Positions 1-10,814 of a stretch of DNA of 64,000 bases are shown piece after piece. The notes below the pieces were generated by a model. It was not told where the DNA came from, did no database searches, and worked only from the letters and a program-made list of their open reading frames with translations. The position numbers were made by a program, and so were the translations under genes. Source of the DNA: an uncultured beta proteobacterium (GTDB taxonomy: Bacteria > Pseudomonadota > Gammaproteobacteria > Burkholderiales > Burkholderiaceae_C); contig CAIVXG010000014.1 of the NCBI GenBank assembly GCA_903909815.1, forward strand, positions 62,001 through 126,000, in the 5' to 3' direction. How positions within the stretch are numbered: the first letter of the stretch is position 1; every line of letters begins with the position of its first letter.

Positions 1-3000
1 ACTTCAAGGTCAAACAACGACTGGACGAAGCCCGCCTCAAGTCGCAGCTCACGTTGGCCGGCTACAGCCATGTGACGCAAGTCGTGAGCCCTGGCGAATA
101 CGCTGTGCGCGGCGGCCTCATAGACCTCTTTCCGATGGGCTCGCCGGTACCGTATCGGGTCGACCTGTTCGACGATGAGATCGACAGCATCCGAACCTTC
201 GACCCCGACAGCCAGCGCAGCCTCTATCCGGTGCCCGAAGTGCGCTTGCTGCCGGGCCGAGAATTCCCCATGGACGACGAGGCCCGTGCGCGCTTTCGCA
301 GTCGCTGGCGCGAACTGCTCGAAGGCGACCCGACCAAGAGCCGCATCTACAAGGACATCGGCAATGGGGTGGCCACAGCCGGCATCGAGTACTACCTGCC
401 GCTGTTTTTCGACCAGACGGCGACCGTGTTCGACTACCTGGGCGCGCAGGCCACGGTGGTACTGCACGGCGATCCGGAGAGCGCGTTCCAGCGCTTCTGG
501 CAAGACACGAAGGATCGATATCGCATCCTGCAAGGCGACCGCGAACACCCCACCCTTGCGCCAGAAGCGCTGTTCCTGAGCACCGAGCAGTTCTATGCCA
601 GGGCCAACGACTACGCGCAGTTGGCGATCAAGGCATCTGTCCACGACGGGGCCGACAGCGCCTGGTTCCAGAAGCTGGAAGACCTGTCGGTGGTCCGCGG
701 TGCCGAAAACCCGCTGGCCAAACTGCAGCAGCACATACAGCGCAGCGCACAGCGCGTGTTGCTGCTGGCAGAAAGCGATGGTCGACGCGAAAGCCTGCTC
801 GATTTCTTTCGTGCCTCGGGCCTGAATCCGCCGGTGTTTGACTCGCTGCTGGAATTTCAGAGCAGCGACGAACAAGTCGGCATCGCCACCTCGTCGCTGA
901 ATGTCGGTTTCGCCTGGGTCGAGCAGGGCATCGACTTTGTCACCGAGACTGAACTCTTTGCCGCGGGCCCGACCACGCGCCGGCGCAAGAAGCAGGAGCA
1001 GGTGAGCGATGTAGAAGCGCTCATCAAGGACCTGAGCGAACTCAACGTGGGCGACCCGGTGGTGCATTCGGCTCATGGCATCGGGCGCTACCGCGGCCTC
1101 GTCAACCTGGATCTGGGTCAGGTGCAGGCAGACGGTACGCCCGAGATGCAGGAGTTCCTGCATCTGGAATATGCGGACAAAGCAACGCTGTACGTGCCGG
1201 TGAGCCAGTTGCAGTTGATCAGCCGCTACACGGGCGTGAGCGCCGATGAGGCACCACTGCACCGCCTGGGCAGCGGCCAATGGGAAAAAGCCAAACGGCG
1301 CGCGGCCGAGCAGGTGCGCGACTCCGCCGCCGAACTGCTCAACATCTACGCCCGGCGCGCGGCCCGTGTGGGGCACCCGTTCCGCTACTCGCCCAACGAC
1401 TACGAGGTCTTCGCCAACGACTTCGGCTTCGAGGAAACTGCGGACCAGAAAGCAGCGATTCACGCAGTAATTCAGGACATGATTTCGCCACGCCCCATGG
1501 ACCGGCTGATCTGCGGCGACGTGGGCTTTGGCAAGACCGAGGTGGCGCTGCGTGCCGCCTTCGTCGCCATCACCGGCGGCAAGCAGGTGGCATTCCTCGC
1601 ACCCACCACGCTCTTGGCCGAGCAACACTTCCAGACCCTGGTGGACCGCTTTGCCAAGTGGCCGGTAAAGGTGGCAGAGATGAGCCGTTTTCGCTCGGCC
1701 AAGGAGATCACGTCGGCGATGAAGGGCATCGCCGACGGCAGCGTCGATATCGTTGTAGGCACGCACAAGCTGCTCTCCAAGGACACTCACTTCAAGGACC
1801 TGGGCCTTCTCATCATCGACGAGGAGCACCGTTTCGGCGTGAGGCACAAGGAGGCAATGAAGGCACTGCGCGCCGAAGTCGACGTGCTCACGCTCACCGC
1901 CACACCGATCCCACGCACTCTGGGCATGGCGCTGGAAGGACTGCGCGACCTGAGCGTGATCGCCACCGCGCCGCAACGCCGCCTGGCGATCAAGACCTTT
2001 GTGCGCAGTGAGAGCAACGGCGTCATCCGCGAAGCCGTGCTGCGCGAACTCAAACGCGGCGGTCAGGTCTACTTTCTGCACAATGAGGTCGAGACCATAG
2101 AGAACCGGCGCCAAAAGCTTGAAGAGCTGCTGCCCGAAGCGCGCATCGCCATTGCACACGGACAACTGCCCGAGCGCGAGCTTGAACGCGTGATGCGCGA
2201 CTTCGTGGCCCAGCGCTACAACCTGCTGCTGTGCTCCACCATCATCGAAACCGGCATCGACGTGCCCACGGCCAACACCATCGTGATGAGCCGCGCCGAC
2301 AAGTTCGGCCTGGCGCAACTGCACCAGTTGCGCGGACGCGTGGGGCGCAGCCATCACCAGGCGTACGCCTACCTGATGGTGCCCGACATCCAGGGTCTGA
2401 CCAAGCAGGCGAGCCAGCGCCTGGAGGCGATCCAGCAAATGGAAGAACTGGGTTCGGGCTTTTACCTGGCCATGCACGACCTGGAGATCCGCGGCGCGGG
2501 CGAGGTGCTGGGTGAGAACCAGAGCGGCAACATGATGGAAGTGGGCTTTCAACTCTACAACGAGATGCTGGCCGAGGCGGTACGCTGCCTGAAAAACGGC
2601 AAGGAGCCCGACCTGCTCGCACCTCTGAGCGTCACCACTGACATCAACCTGCATGCCCCGGCATTGCTGCCCAACGACTACTGCGGCGACGTCCATTTGC
2701 GCCTGAGCTTTTACAAAAAGCTGGCCACGGCCAAGACCACAGAGCAGATCGACGCACTATTGGAGGAGATCGTGGACCGCTTCGGCAAGCTCCCGGCACA
2801 AGCTCAGACGTTGATCGACGTGCACCGCCTGCGCGTCATCGCCCGCACCTACGGCGTGCTCAAGGTCGACGCAGCACCCACCGTCATCACCATCACCTTC
2901 AAGCCCGATCCTCCGATCGAATCCATTCGCATCATCGAGCTGATCCAGAAGAATCGTCATATCAAGCTCGCGGGCAACGAGAAGCTGCGCATCGAGCGCT

Positions 3001-3083
3001 CTTTGCCAGAACCCCAGGCGCGAGCGCAAATGGTGCGCGATGTGCTGCGCGGACTGGGACAACCCAAGGCGATCGCAGCATGA
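1..3083 (+). CDS. mfd: Transcription-repair coupling factor Mfd, 5' end missing
   Basis: Mfd displaces RNA polymerase stalled at DNA lesions and recruits UvrA. The reading frame is already open at the window edge (first whole codon at base 3), so the gene starts upstream. About 1026 residues are visible against roughly 1150 in the E. coli protein, so only part of the N-terminal UvrB-like module is lost. The RNA-polymerase-interacting region lies near bases 1030-1230. The superfamily 2 helicase follows, with Walker A GDVGFGKT (from base 1515) and a DEEH Walker B (from base 1818). The TRG segment and C-terminal domain follow it. The TTG at 54 is internal, not a start. serB follows 54 bp later on the same strand. 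Confidence 0.97.
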   Translation, partial: FKVKQRLDEARLKSQLTLAGYSHVTQVVSPGEYAVRGGLIDLFPMGSPVPYRVDLFDDEIDSIRTFDPDSQRSLYPVPEVRLLPGREFPMDDEARARFRSRWRELLEGDPTKSRIYKDIGNGVATAGIEYYLPLFFDQTATVFDYLGAQATVVLHGDPESAFQRFWQDTKDRYRILQGDREHPTLAPEALFLSTEQFYARANDYAQLAIKASVHDGADSAWFQKLEDLSVVRGAENPLAKLQQHIQRSAQRVLLLAESDGRRESLLDFFRASGLNPPVFDSLLEFQSSDEQVGIATSSLNVGFAWVEQGIDFVTETELFAAGPTTRRRKKQEQVSDVEALIKDLSELNVGDPVVHSAHGIGRYRGLVNLDLGQVQADGTPEMQEFLHLEYADKATLYVPVSQLQLISRYTGVSADEAPLHRLGSGQWEKAKRRAAEQVRDSAAELLNIYARRAARVGHPFRYSPNDYEVFANDFGFEETADQKAAIHAVIQDMISPRPMDRLICGDVGFGKTEVALRAAFVAITGGKQVAFLAPTTLLAEQHFQTLVDRFAKWPVKVAEMSRFRSAKEITSAMKGIADGSVDIVVGTHKLLSKDTHFKDLGLLIIDEEHRFGVRHKEAMKALRAEVDVLTLTATPIPRTLGMALEGLRDLSVIATAPQRRLAIKTFVRSESNGVIREAVLRELKRGGQVYFLHNEVETIENRRQKLEELLPEARIAIAHGQLPERELERVMRDFVAQRYNLLLCSTIIETGIDVPTANTIVMSRADKFGLAQLHQLRGRVGRSHHQAYAYLMVPDIQGLTKQASQRLEAIQQMEELGSGFYLAMHDLEIRGAGEVLGENQSGNMMEVGFQLYNEMLAEAVRCLKNGKEPDLLAPLSVTTDINLHAPALLPNDYCGDVHLRLSFYKKLATAKTTEQIDALLEEIVDRFGKLPAQAQTLIDVHRLRVIARTYGVLKVDAAPTVITITFKPDPPIESIRIIELIQKNRHIKLAGNEKLRIERSLPEPQARAQMVRDVLRGLGQPKAIAA

Positions 3084-3137
3084 AGCCTGTGGCAGCCGTC
3101 AACCCCGATAATCGATCCTGACTGAACGATTCATCGA

Positions 3138-3854
3138 ATGAACTCCACCGCCCTCTCGCCCGGACTCGTGATTCGCGGAATTGCCCCGCACCTGCGCCTG
3201 CGCGACTTCAAGCTGATCGCATTCGACATGGACTCCACACTGATCGATATCGAGTGCATCGACGAGATCGCGGACGTGGTGGGCAAGGGCCCGGCCGTCG
3301 CGGCCATCACCGAAGCCGCCATGCGCGGAGAGATCAGGAGTTTCAAGGAAAGCCTGTCACGGCGCCTGCAGCTGCTGGAAGGCACCCCCGTGTCGGTGCT
3401 GCAGCGCGTCTATGAGCATCGACTTCGGCTGAACCCGGGCGCGCTGCAACTGCTGGCCTACGCACGCTGGGATGGACTGAAGATTCTGCTGGTATCGGGC
3501 GGATTCACCTATTTCACCGACAGGCTCAAACCACGGCTGGGTCTGGACTACGCGCGCTCCAACGAACTCGAAATCATCGATGAGCGGCTCACGGGCCGTA
3601 TCCTTGGGCCCGTCGTCGACGCCCAGGCCAAGCGCGACACCGTGGCCGACGTGTGCCGTCAGATGGGCTGCTCGCACGATCAGGTGATCGCCGTGGGCGA
3701 CGGCGCGAATGACCTGGAGATGATGCAGCTCGCCGGCCTGTCTGTTGCCTACCGCGCCAAGCCCCGGGTGCGCGAATTCGCCAATGTGTGCATCGACACC
3801 GGCGGATTGAACCGCCTGCTCGAAGTCACCGTGCCGTCGGTGGCGTACCGATAA
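3138..3854 (+). CDS. serB: Phosphoserine phosphatase SerB
   Basis: Catalyses the last step of serine biosynthesis, phosphoserine to serine, as a HAD-superfamily phosphatase. The 238-residue protein shows HAD motif I as DMDST (nucleophile D30, acid D32), motif II in VSGGFTYF and motif III/IV in AVGDGANDLEMM. It lacks the long N-terminal ACT-like extension of E. coli SerB, in keeping with the shorter form seen in many beta-proteobacteria. It starts 54 bp after mfd and may be co-transcribed with it. A GC-rich hairpin lies just downstream, before the convergent TrpB-like gene. Confidence 0.95.
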   Translation: MNSTALSPGLVIRGIAPHLRLRDFKLIAFDMDSTLIDIECIDEIADVVGKGPAVAAITEAAMRGEIRSFKESLSRRLQLLEGTPVSVLQRVYEHRLRLNPGALQLLAYARWDGLKILLVSGGFTYFTDRLKPRLGLDYARSNELEIIDERLTGRILGPVVDAQAKRDTVADVCRQMGCSHDQVIAVGDGANDLEMMQLAGLSVAYRAKPRVREFANVCIDTGGLNRLLEVTVPSVAYR

Positions 3855-3907
3855 GCCGCCGGGCCGCCCCAAGCCTGTCGCGCCGTCTCTACCAGACTCG
3901 CACGAGG

Positions 3908-3926
3908 GCTGCCCCCTCGGGGCAGC
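3908..3926. terminator. GC-rich hairpin between convergent genes
   Basis: A perfect 8-bp stem (3908-3915 with 3919-3926) with a 3-nt loop lies between serB and the convergent TrpB-like gene. There is no T-tract on either side, so it is a possible but weak transcription barrier. Confidence 0.4.
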
Positions 3927-3965
3927 GCAGTTCACAAAGTGACGAGCGTGGGCGGCAGAGTTGGT

Positions 3966-5330
3966 TCAGGCGGGGACACTGGGCAGGCCCGCCAGGGCCA
4001 TCGCCAGTTCGCTTTCGTCGTAGTGCTCATCAGTCAACTCGCCGGCGAAGTACTTCTGGTACGCCGTCATGTCGAAGTGACCATGGCCGCACAGGTTGAA
4101 CAAAATGGTCTCGGCCTTGCCCTCGCGCTTGCAGCGCAGCGCCTCTTCAATCGCCCCCTTCACCGCGTGATTCGCTTCGGGCGCCGGCACAATGCCCTCG
4201 TTGCGGGCAAACAGCACACCCGCTTCGAAGCACTCGACCTGGTTGTAGGCCACGGCTTCCATCAAGCCCAACTCCTTGCAATGCGATACCAGCGGCGCCA
4301 TGCCGTGGTAGCGCAGACCACCCGCGTGAAATCCCGGTGGGGTGAATTGGCTGCCCAGGGTGTGCATCTTGGTCAAGGGCGTCATGCGTCCGGTGTCGCC
4401 GAAGTCATAGGCGTATTTGCCGCGCGTGAGCGAGGGGCAGGCCGCAGGCTCCACGGCCACGATGCGCGACTTTGTGCCGCCGCGCAGAGCGTGACCCATG
4501 AATGGAAACGCGATGCCGGCAAAGTTGGAGCCACCACCTGTGCAGCCCACCACCACATCGGGCCAGGCGTCGGCCATCTGCATCTGCTCCATTGCCTCCA
4601 GGCCGATGATGGTCTGGTGCAGCAGCACATGGTTCAACACCGAACCCAGCGCGTACTTGGTGTCTTCGCGCTGCACGGCCAACTCCACCGCTTCCGAGAT
4701 GGCAATGCCCAGGCTGCCGGGGTGGTTCGGATTCTTCGCCAGCACCGAGCGGCCGAACACGGTTTCACTCGACGGCGAAGCCACGCAACGCGCGCCGTAG
4801 GTTTCCATGACAGCGCGGCGATACGGCTTCTGGTCGAAGGACACGCGCACCTGGAACACCTCGATTTCCAGGCCGAACAGCGACCCGGCAAAAGCCAGCG
4901 AAGTGCCCCACTGCCCCGCGCCCGTTTCCGTAACCAGGCGCTTTACTCCTGCTTCCTTGTTGTAGAAGGCCTGCGGCACCGCGGTGTTGGGCTTGTGGCT
5001 GCCGGCGGGACTCACGCCCTCATATTTGTAAAAAATCTTGGCGGGGGTTCCCAGCGCCTTTTCCAGGCGGTGCGCACGATACAGCGGTGCCGGGCGCCAG
5101 GCACGATACACGTCGCGCACCGGCTCAGGGATCTCGATTTCACGCTCGGTGCTGACCTCCTGCATGATCAGCGCCATCGGGAACAGCGGCGCCAGGTCGT
5201 CCGGGCCAACGGGCTGCAGCGTGCCAGGGTGCAGCACCGCCGGAGCGGGCTTGGGTAAATCGGCCTGAATGTTGTACCAGAACTTGGGCATCTGGTTTTC
5301 TTCCAGCAAATACTTGGTTTGAAGGCTCAT
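3966..5330 (-). CDS. TrpB2-type tryptophan synthase beta-like protein
   Basis: A PLP-dependent enzyme of the TrpB2 (TrpB-like) family, which joins indole or a related acceptor to a serine-derived aminoacrylate without the usual TrpA partner. The 454-residue protein carries the PLP lysine in SHKPNTA (K113) and the phosphate-binding glycine loop GCTGGGSNF. Length and the long N-terminal region fit TrpB2 rather than TrpB1 (about 400). The start at 5330 is preceded by AGGAGT, a clear ribosome site; the frame stays open further upstream but without support. No trpA is adjacent, so the true substrate in this organism is uncertain. The gene is divergent from the REC-TPR gene at 5562. Confidence 0.88.
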   Translation of the reverse strand: MSLQTKYLLEENQMPKFWYNIQADLPKPAPAVLHPGTLQPVGPDDLAPLFPMALIMQEVSTEREIEIPEPVRDVYRAWRPAPLYRAHRLEKALGTPAKIFYKYEGVSPAGSHKPNTAVPQAFYNKEAGVKRLVTETGAGQWGTSLAFAGSLFGLEIEVFQVRVSFDQKPYRRAVMETYGARCVASPSSETVFGRSVLAKNPNHPGSLGIAISEAVELAVQREDTKYALGSVLNHVLLHQTIIGLEAMEQMQMADAWPDVVVGCTGGGSNFAGIAFPFMGHALRGGTKSRIVAVEPAACPSLTRGKYAYDFGDTGRMTPLTKMHTLGSQFTPPGFHAGGLRYHGMAPLVSHCKELGLMEAVAYNQVECFEAGVLFARNEGIVPAPEANHAVKGAIEEALRCKREGKAETILFNLCGHGHFDMTAYQKYFAGELTDEHYDESELAMALAGLPSVPA

Positions 5331-5561
5331 GAAAACGACTCCTGATGGCGCATGGTTTGCGGGGGTGAGAGGAAATTTGGCTGTGCAAGTATGCACCGCT
5401 AGATTCGAATTTTGCGGGTCATGCACCTGCGGTTTACCCGATGCATCCGATCTGCCCCGTTGCCTTGCCACATCTTGGCGGCCCCCGTGCACAGAGTTTT
5501 TCGAGCTGAAAATGTCGATCTGTCAAATACGCCGATGCGCACCTGTGGTACAAGTATTCCC

Positions 5562-7262
5562 ATGGAATCGCTCACACTCAAGCCGATGGGAGGAAAGCAG
5601 TCGCTTCATTTTGAAACGGAGCTTGCCGGGTGCAGCGCCTTGATTGCCGACGCCGACCATATCAGCCGATCCGTACTGGCCCGACAGCTTCGGGAAGTTG
5701 GCTTCACCGATATCGTTCAGCAAAGCAGGATCGAGCCGGCGCGGGATTTGATCGAGACCAGGCGCTTCGATGTGATTCTTTGTGCCCAGTACTTCAGTGG
5801 GGACTCCCCCACCGGGCAGGATCTTCTGGACGATTTGCGTCGTGACGATTTACTTCCCTTCGCCACCGTCTTCATCATGGTGACCGGCGAATCGTCTTAC
5901 GCCAAGGTCGAGCAGGCGGCCGAGTTGTCGTTGGACGGCTACCTTCTCAAGCCCCATTCTGCTGCCAATCTGGTGCGCCGCCTGCTGGCCGCACGTCGGC
6001 GCAAGCAGGAACTGGGAAGCATCTTTGCCGCAATCGAGCAGCAAGACCTGGCGGCGGCCATCACGCTGTGCCAGCGGCGCTATGAAGAGCGGGGCGCCTA
6101 CTGGCTGCACAGCGCGCGCCTGTGCGCGGAACTGATGCTGCGCACCGCCCAGTTCGAACAAGCGGGTGCGCTTTATGAATCGGTCGTGGTGGCCAGTGCA
6201 GAACCGTGGGCCCGCGCCGGGGTGGCTCGCGCCATGCTAGCTGAAGGCAAATTTTCCCAGGCAACTCAGTCGCTGCTGGCATTGACGCAAGATCTGCCGA
6301 ATTTCGCCGATGCCTTTGATGTGCTGGGACGGGCACAGCTCAAGCTCGGACAACTTGAAGCGGCCATGAACAGCTACCGCAAGGCCAGCGCTTTGACGCC
6401 TTCGTCGATTGCCCGTCTCCAGCGCCTGGGGATGCTGGCCTATTACCTGGGGAACACGGCCGAGGCGGAACAGTTGCTCGATCAAGCCACTCACTTGGGA
6501 CGCAACTCGCGCTCCTTTGATTACCAGACACTCGTGCTATTGGCTTTGATGCGCTCGTCTCAGGGCAATTGGCAGGGGGTCCAGCGCTGCCGGATCTTGG
6601 TGCAAGAGATGCTGCAAAAATCCCCTCACATCGTGCGCCTGCGTCGGGTGCGCCTGCTGGTGGACGGGGTGTCGCTGCTGCAGCAACCGGCATCGTCCGA
6701 AGTTTCGACGCTCACGCAGGAGTTGGGCAACGCAGCTGCAAGCCCGGATTTCGATTTCGATCTCGCATGCAATCTCCTGAATCTGCTGTCGCTGCTGGCT
6801 GATGCGAACGCGCGGCTGGAGCACGCCAATCGACTCGTGTATGAGATCGGCCATCGTTTTTGTACCAGCGAGGCGAGTTGCGCGCTGCTGACAGCGGCAG
6901 CCAAGGCGCACGAACCGTACGCACTGATCATTCGGCAATCGAATGATCACTTGCTGGAACTGTCCGAGGAGGCGATGAAGCTCAACCTGCAGGGTGATCA
7001 CCGTGCCGCCATCGACCGGTTCTTGGCACTGGCTGAAGAGAACCTGAACGCACGCATGTTTGAAACGGCAAACCAACTTATTCTGAGACACACGCTCGAG
7101 CTGGCGGACGGGGCTCAGTACAGCAGCGTGCTGCAGTCACTGCGCGAGCGCGTCGGCGTGGCGCGCTCGCGTCCGGGATTTGGCGACTCGCAAGGACGCC
7201 AGCCAGCAGGCATGGTGCTGCGCGTCAGCACGCCCTTGCCCGAAGGCATGAACAGTTGGTGA
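5562..7262 (+). CDS. Receiver-like domain plus TPR repeat protein
   Basis: A 566-residue two-part protein. Residues about 24-145 fold like a response-regulator receiver: the acidic pair is in IADAD (D30, D32), the switch threonine in MVTGES and the conserved lysine in YLLKPHS (K130). The usual phospho-acceptor aspartate is replaced, since ILCAQYF puts alanine 75 at that site. The rest is alpha-helical with tetratricopeptide-like repeats (around residues 190-370), so it probably binds a protein partner. There is no DNA-binding or enzymatic output domain. I chose ATG 5562 because the receiver begins shortly after it; no strong ribosome site is seen, and ATG 5586 is possible. Confidence 0.75.
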   Translation: MESLTLKPMGGKQSLHFETELAGCSALIADADHISRSVLARQLREVGFTDIVQQSRIEPARDLIETRRFDVILCAQYFSGDSPTGQDLLDDLRRDDLLPFATVFIMVTGESSYAKVEQAAELSLDGYLLKPHSAANLVRRLLAARRRKQELGSIFAAIEQQDLAAAITLCQRRYEERGAYWLHSARLCAELMLRTAQFEQAGALYESVVVASAEPWARAGVARAMLAEGKFSQATQSLLALTQDLPNFADAFDVLGRAQLKLGQLEAAMNSYRKASALTPSSIARLQRLGMLAYYLGNTAEAEQLLDQATHLGRNSRSFDYQTLVLLALMRSSQGNWQGVQRCRILVQEMLQKSPHIVRLRRVRLLVDGVSLLQQPASSEVSTLTQELGNAAASPDFDFDLACNLLNLLSLLADANARLEHANRLVYEIGHRFCTSEASCALLTAAAKAHEPYALIIRQSNDHLLELSEEAMKLNLQGDHRAAIDRFLALAEENLNARMFETANQLILRHTLELADGAQYSSVLQSLRERVGVARSRPGFGDSQGRQPAGMVLRVSTPLPEGMNSW

Positions 7263-7298
7263 ATCGGTCGACCGCGCCCCAAGTTGGCGCCCAAGGGC

Positions 7299-9635
7299 CT
7301 AACCGGCGGTCGCTTCTTCGGGTTCAGGCTTGGCCCGACCCTCCTTCTTGGGCAGCGGCTGGATCTCCAGCACCACTTCACCTGTCTCCACTCCCAGGTC
7401 GTCGGTGTTGAGTTTCACGTCGACTGTCAGGCGACCACCGTCGGTAAGGCGACCAAAAAGCAACTCATCGGCCAAGGCGCGACGGATCGTGTCCTGGATC
7501 AGGCGCTGCATCGGTCGCGCTCCCATGAGGGGGTCGAATCCCTTCTTTCCAAGGTATTTGCGCAAGTCGTCGGTGAAGGTGACGTCCACTTTCTTCTCGG
7601 TGAGCTGTGTTTCCAATTGCAGCAGGAATTTGTCCACGACCCGCAGAATGACGTTTTCATCGAGCGGCTTGAAGCTGACCGTGGCATCGAGCCGGTTACG
7701 GAATTCGGGCGTGAACAGCCGCTTGATGTCGGCCATCTCGTCGCCCTGCTCGCGCCGGTTTGTAAAACCCATGACCGACTTGTTCATGGCCTCGGCACCG
7801 GCGTTGGTCGTCATGATGATGATGACGTTGCGGAAATCGGCCTTGCGCCCGTTGTTGTCGGTGAGCGTGCCATGGTCCATCACCTGCAGCAGCACGTTGT
7901 AGATGTCGGGGTGCGCCTTTTCGATCTCGTCCAGCAGCAGCACGCAGTGCGGCTTCTTGGTAACAGCCTCGGTCAGCAGACCTCCCTGGTCGAATCCGAC
8001 GTAGCCCGGAGGCGCACCGATCAAGCGGCTCACTGCGTGTCGCTCCATGTATTCACTCATGTCAAAGCGAATCAGCTCGATACCCATGATGTAGGCGAGT
8101 TGCTTGGCCGCTTCAGTCTTGCCCACCCCTGTGGGTCCAGAAAACAGGAACGAGCCGATAGGTTTGTCGCCGCGACCCAGGCCCGAGCGCGCCATCTTCA
8201 CGGCCGATGCCAGCACGTCCAACGCCTTGTCTTGGCCGAACACCACGCTCTTCAAGTCGCGCTCCAGCGTCTTAAGTTTGCTGCGGTCGTCGTTGGACAC
8301 ATTGGCCGACGGGATGCGGGCGATCTTGGCCACGATCTCTTCCACCTCGGTCTTGGTGATGGTCTTCTTGCGCTTGCTCGGCGGCAATATGCGTTGCGCC
8401 GCACCAGCTTCGTCGATGACGTCGATCGCCTTGTCCGGTAAATGCCGATCATTGATGTACTTGGCCGATAGCTCGGCTGCGGCCTGCAACGCGGCCATCG
8501 CGTATTTGACGCTGTGGTGCTCCTCAAAGCGCGACTTCAGCCCCTTGAGGATGCTCACGGTCTCCTCGATCGTCGGTTCGACCACGTCGACCTTCTGGAA
8601 CCGGCGCGACAGCGCTGCGTCCTTTTCGAAGATGCCGCGGTACTCGCTGAAAGTGGTGGCGCCGATACACTTGATCTGGCCAGAACTCAGCGCCGGCTTG
8701 AGCAGGTTGGACGCGTCCAGCGTTCCCCCCGACGCGGCGCCCGCGCCGATCAAAGTATGAATCTCATCGATGAAAAGGATCGCGTTGGGTCGATCCTTGA
8801 GCGACTTGAGAACGCCCTTGAGACGCTGCTCGAAGTCGCCACGGTACTTGGTTCCTGCCAGCAGAGCCCCCATGTCCAGCGAGTACACGACCGCTTCAGC
8901 AAGGATCTCCGGGACGTCCTTTTGCGTGATGCGCCATGCCAACCCCTCCGCGATGGCGGTCTTGCCGACTCCGGCTTCACCTACCAACAGCGGGTTGTTC
9001 TTGCGGCGCCGGCACAGGATCTGAATCACGCGCTCGACTTCGTACTCGCGGCCTATCAACGGATCGATCTTGCCGTCCTTGGCCAACTGGTTCAGGTTCT
9101 GTGTGAACTGTTCAAGGGGCGAGGTTTTCTCTGACTTCTCGGAGCCTTCTTCACTTTCAGCCGGTGCCTCACCCGATTTTGCCGGCTCTGGCGGATCGGT
9201 CTTGCGTATACCATGAGCGATGAAATTCACCACGTCAAGGCGGGTGATTCCTTGCTGGTGCAAGTAATACACGGCGTGTGAATCTTTCTCGCCGAAGATC
9301 GCCACCAGCACGTTCGCCCCTGTGACCTCCTTCTTGCCGCTGCCGGTGGACTGCACATGCATGATGGCACGCTGGATCACACGCTGAAACCCCAGCGTGG
9401 GCTGCGTGTCCACATCGTCGGTTCCGGCCACTTGGGGCGTGTTGTCCTTGATGAAATTGGTCAGCGACTTGCGCAAGTCGTCGATCTGCGCGGCGCACGC
9501 GCGCAACACTTCCGCCGCGCTGGGGTTGTCCAGCAGCGCCAGCAGCAAATGCTCGACGGTGATGAACTCGTGACGGCGTTGCCGAGCCTCGACAAACGCC
9601 ATGTGCAAACTAACTTCCAGTTCTTGGGCAATCAT
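7299..9635 (-). CDS. clpA: ATP-dependent Clp protease ATP-binding subunit ClpA
   Basis: ClpA is the AAA+ unfoldase that feeds substrates to the ClpP peptidase. The 778-residue protein has the N-terminal double Clp-N repeat (residues 1-145, opening [14 protein letters not shown] as in E. coli ClpA) and two AAA+ modules with Walker A motifs GEAGVGKT and GPTGVGKT. A charged Glu/Ser-rich linker lies near residue 150-180. The start at 9635 is set by family alignment and a preceding AAGGAAA ribosome site. clpS lies 98 bp upstream on the same strand, the usual adaptor-unfoldase pairing. The C-terminus carries a short Lys/Glu-rich tail. Confidence 0.97.
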   Translation of the reverse strand: MIAQELEVSLHMAFVEARQRRHEFITVEHLLLALLDNPSAAEVLRACAAQIDDLRKSLTNFIKDNTPQVAGTDDVDTQPTLGFQRVIQRAIMHVQSTGSGKKEVTGANVLVAIFGEKDSHAVYYLHQQGITRLDVVNFIAHGIRKTDPPEPAKSGEAPAESEEGSEKSEKTSPLEQFTQNLNQLAKDGKIDPLIGREYEVERVIQILCRRRKNNPLLVGEAGVGKTAIAEGLAWRITQKDVPEILAEAVVYSLDMGALLAGTKYRGDFEQRLKGVLKSLKDRPNAILFIDEIHTLIGAGAASGGTLDASNLLKPALSSGQIKCIGATTFSEYRGIFEKDAALSRRFQKVDVVEPTIEETVSILKGLKSRFEEHHSVKYAMAALQAAAELSAKYINDRHLPDKAIDVIDEAGAAQRILPPSKRKKTITKTEVEEIVAKIARIPSANVSNDDRSKLKTLERDLKSVVFGQDKALDVLASAVKMARSGLGRGDKPIGSFLFSGPTGVGKTEAAKQLAYIMGIELIRFDMSEYMERHAVSRLIGAPPGYVGFDQGGLLTEAVTKKPHCVLLLDEIEKAHPDIYNVLLQVMDHGTLTDNNGRKADFRNVIIIMTTNAGAEAMNKSVMGFTNRREQGDEMADIKRLFTPEFRNRLDATVSFKPLDENVILRVVDKFLLQLETQLTEKKVDVTFTDDLRKYLGKKGFDPLMGARPMQRLIQDTIRRALADELLFGRLTDGGRLTVDVKLNTDDLGVETGEVVLEIQPLPKKEGRAKPEPEEATAG

Positions 9636-9733
9636 TGAAATTTCCTTGTGCCTTGCGGTAATAAACTGTAATGACTTTTTGAATGCCTTGCGCAAATCGC
9701 CAGCATCCACCCTCGACATTTGACGATCACGGG

Positions 9734-10105
9734 CTAGGGCCCTATCGGCTCACTGACACACTGCAACGGGTGCCCGGCCTGTTGTGCCGCCCCCAACACC
9801 TGATCCACCTTGGTGGCCGCGACGTCCTTCGTGAAGACCCCACAGACGCCTTTTCCGTCCAAGTGAATCTTCAACATGATCTGCGTCGCCGTCGCGAGAT
9901 CCTTATTGAAGTATTCCTGAATCACCAGCACCACAAATTCCATCGGCGTGTAGTCGTCGTTGAGTACCACGACCTGGTACATCTGCGGCGGTTTCACCCT
10001 TTGCAGTCGACGCTCCAACACCACCGCCCCCCCGTCCTCACGCTTGGGCAAAAGGGGCTTGGGCGCAGTCGGTTGGTTTGGAGATTGGCTTGCCATGCAT
10101 TTCAT
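9734..10105 (-). CDS. clpS: ClpA adaptor protein ClpS
   Basis: ClpS delivers N-degron substrates to ClpA. The core (residues about 40-120) has the family signature [13 protein letters not shown] with the N-end pocket residues, and the C-terminal KAGHPLQC-like region (here QQAGHPLQC). The N-terminal 35 residues are Pro/Lys-rich and disordered, as expected for the extension that engages ClpA. The start could be 10105 (MKC) or 10096 (MAS); neither has a convincing ribosome site. It lies directly upstream of clpA, so the two are probably transcribed together. Confidence 0.95.
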   Translation of the reverse strand: MKCMASQSPNQPTAPKPLLPKREDGGAVVLERRLQRVKPPQMYQVVVLNDDYTPMEFVVLVIQEYFNKDLATATQIMLKIHLDGKGVCGVFTKDVAATKVDQVLGAAQQAGHPLQCVSEPIGP

Positions 10106-10464
10106 TCTAGCGGTGAGTCCCGTCCTGCGGGCATGAAGGGAGAATTGGAGGTGCTTCGCCGGGTTTCAAGCATGCGTGGATGATTAAGTTTCCGTACGGC
10201 GTGCCCTGAGTTACTGCAACGCAGCCCGTTTGATGCCGCGGGCGCGCATGAAGCGAAGGTTCGGGACGTGGTGGGATTCGCGGCGGAAGCACGAACTGCA
10301 GACTCAAGGCCCTAATTTCCACGACCAATGAGCAAAAATCAATTTTTTCGCAAAAAAGCTGAAATTTGTGTCAACCACGGGTAAACCGCGCCCGTTACGG
10401 GAGGACCTACCCATGTTGGGAAGGCATTTTTCGAAAAAATGATTTTTAATCTTAGGAAATTCAA
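10106..10464. other. Intergenic stretch between divergent clpS and the Ala/Lys-rich gene
   Basis: About 360 bp with no supported gene. The first two thirds are GC-rich. The last 150 bp are markedly AT-rich, with A- and T-runs around 10330-10360 and 10425-10450, as expected for a strong promoter and leader of the next gene. I could not fix a promoter with good boxes and see no tRNA or clear riboswitch. Confidence 0.5.
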
Positions 10465-10755
10465 ATGAACAAAGTTCTCGCCGCCTTGATCGCTGGTCTG
10501 TTTGCCGCCGGTGCATTTGCCCAAGCTGCTGCTCCCGCCGCTGCTCCTGCTGCCAAGGCAGCTCCCGCTGCTGCCGCTCCTGCTGCCAAGGCTGCTGCTT
10601 CGGCACCTGCTGCCAAGGCCGACGCTAAGGCTGATGCCAAGGCTGCTAAGGCTGAAAAGGCTGCTGCAAAGAAGGCTGCCGCTGCTGACAAGAAGGCTGC
10701 CGCTTCTGCTAAGAAGGCTTCGGCACCTGCCAAGGCTGCTTCCGCCGCTAAGTAA
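10465..10755 (+). CDS. Exported Ala/Lys-rich low-complexity protein
   Basis: A 96-residue protein. Residues 1-20 are a signal peptide (MNKVLAALIAGLFAAGAFAQ, cleavage near AFA-Q). The mature part is almost only Ala, Lys, Pro and Ser: APAAKAA-type repeats first, then KADAKA and KKAAA repeats like the tail of histone H1. Codon choice is strongly biased: alanine is mostly GCT and lysine AAG, unlike the GCC/GCG-rich neighbours, which suggests high expression. An AT-rich leader precedes it and a strong terminator follows. Function is unknown. A basic periplasmic polymer or envelope-binding role is only a guess. Confidence 0.8.
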   Translation: MNKVLAALIAGLFAAGAFAQAAAPAAAPAAKAAPAAAAPAAKAAASAPAAKADAKADAKAAKAEKAAAKKAAAADKKAAASAKKASAPAKAASAAK

Positions 10756-10772
10756 TTCTTACTTTTCGGTCA

Positions 10773-10802
10773 AAATGCCCGCTTAGGCGGGCATTTTTGT
10801 TT
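10773..10802 (+). terminator. Rho-independent terminator of the Ala/Lys-rich gene
   Basis: Stem AAAATGCCCGC / GCGGGCATTTT with a TTAG loop, followed by TGTTTTT. It lies 18 bp after the stop codon and ends just before the ribosome site of the DUF192 gene. Confidence 0.9.
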
Positions 10803-10814
10803 TTGGAGATACGC

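Noticed and set aside
3939-5258. A 439-codon plus-strand open frame opposite the TrpB-like gene
   Set aside because: Composition (many His, Gln, Arg) is that of an antisense shadow of a GC-rich gene; the minus-strand frame has full family motifs.
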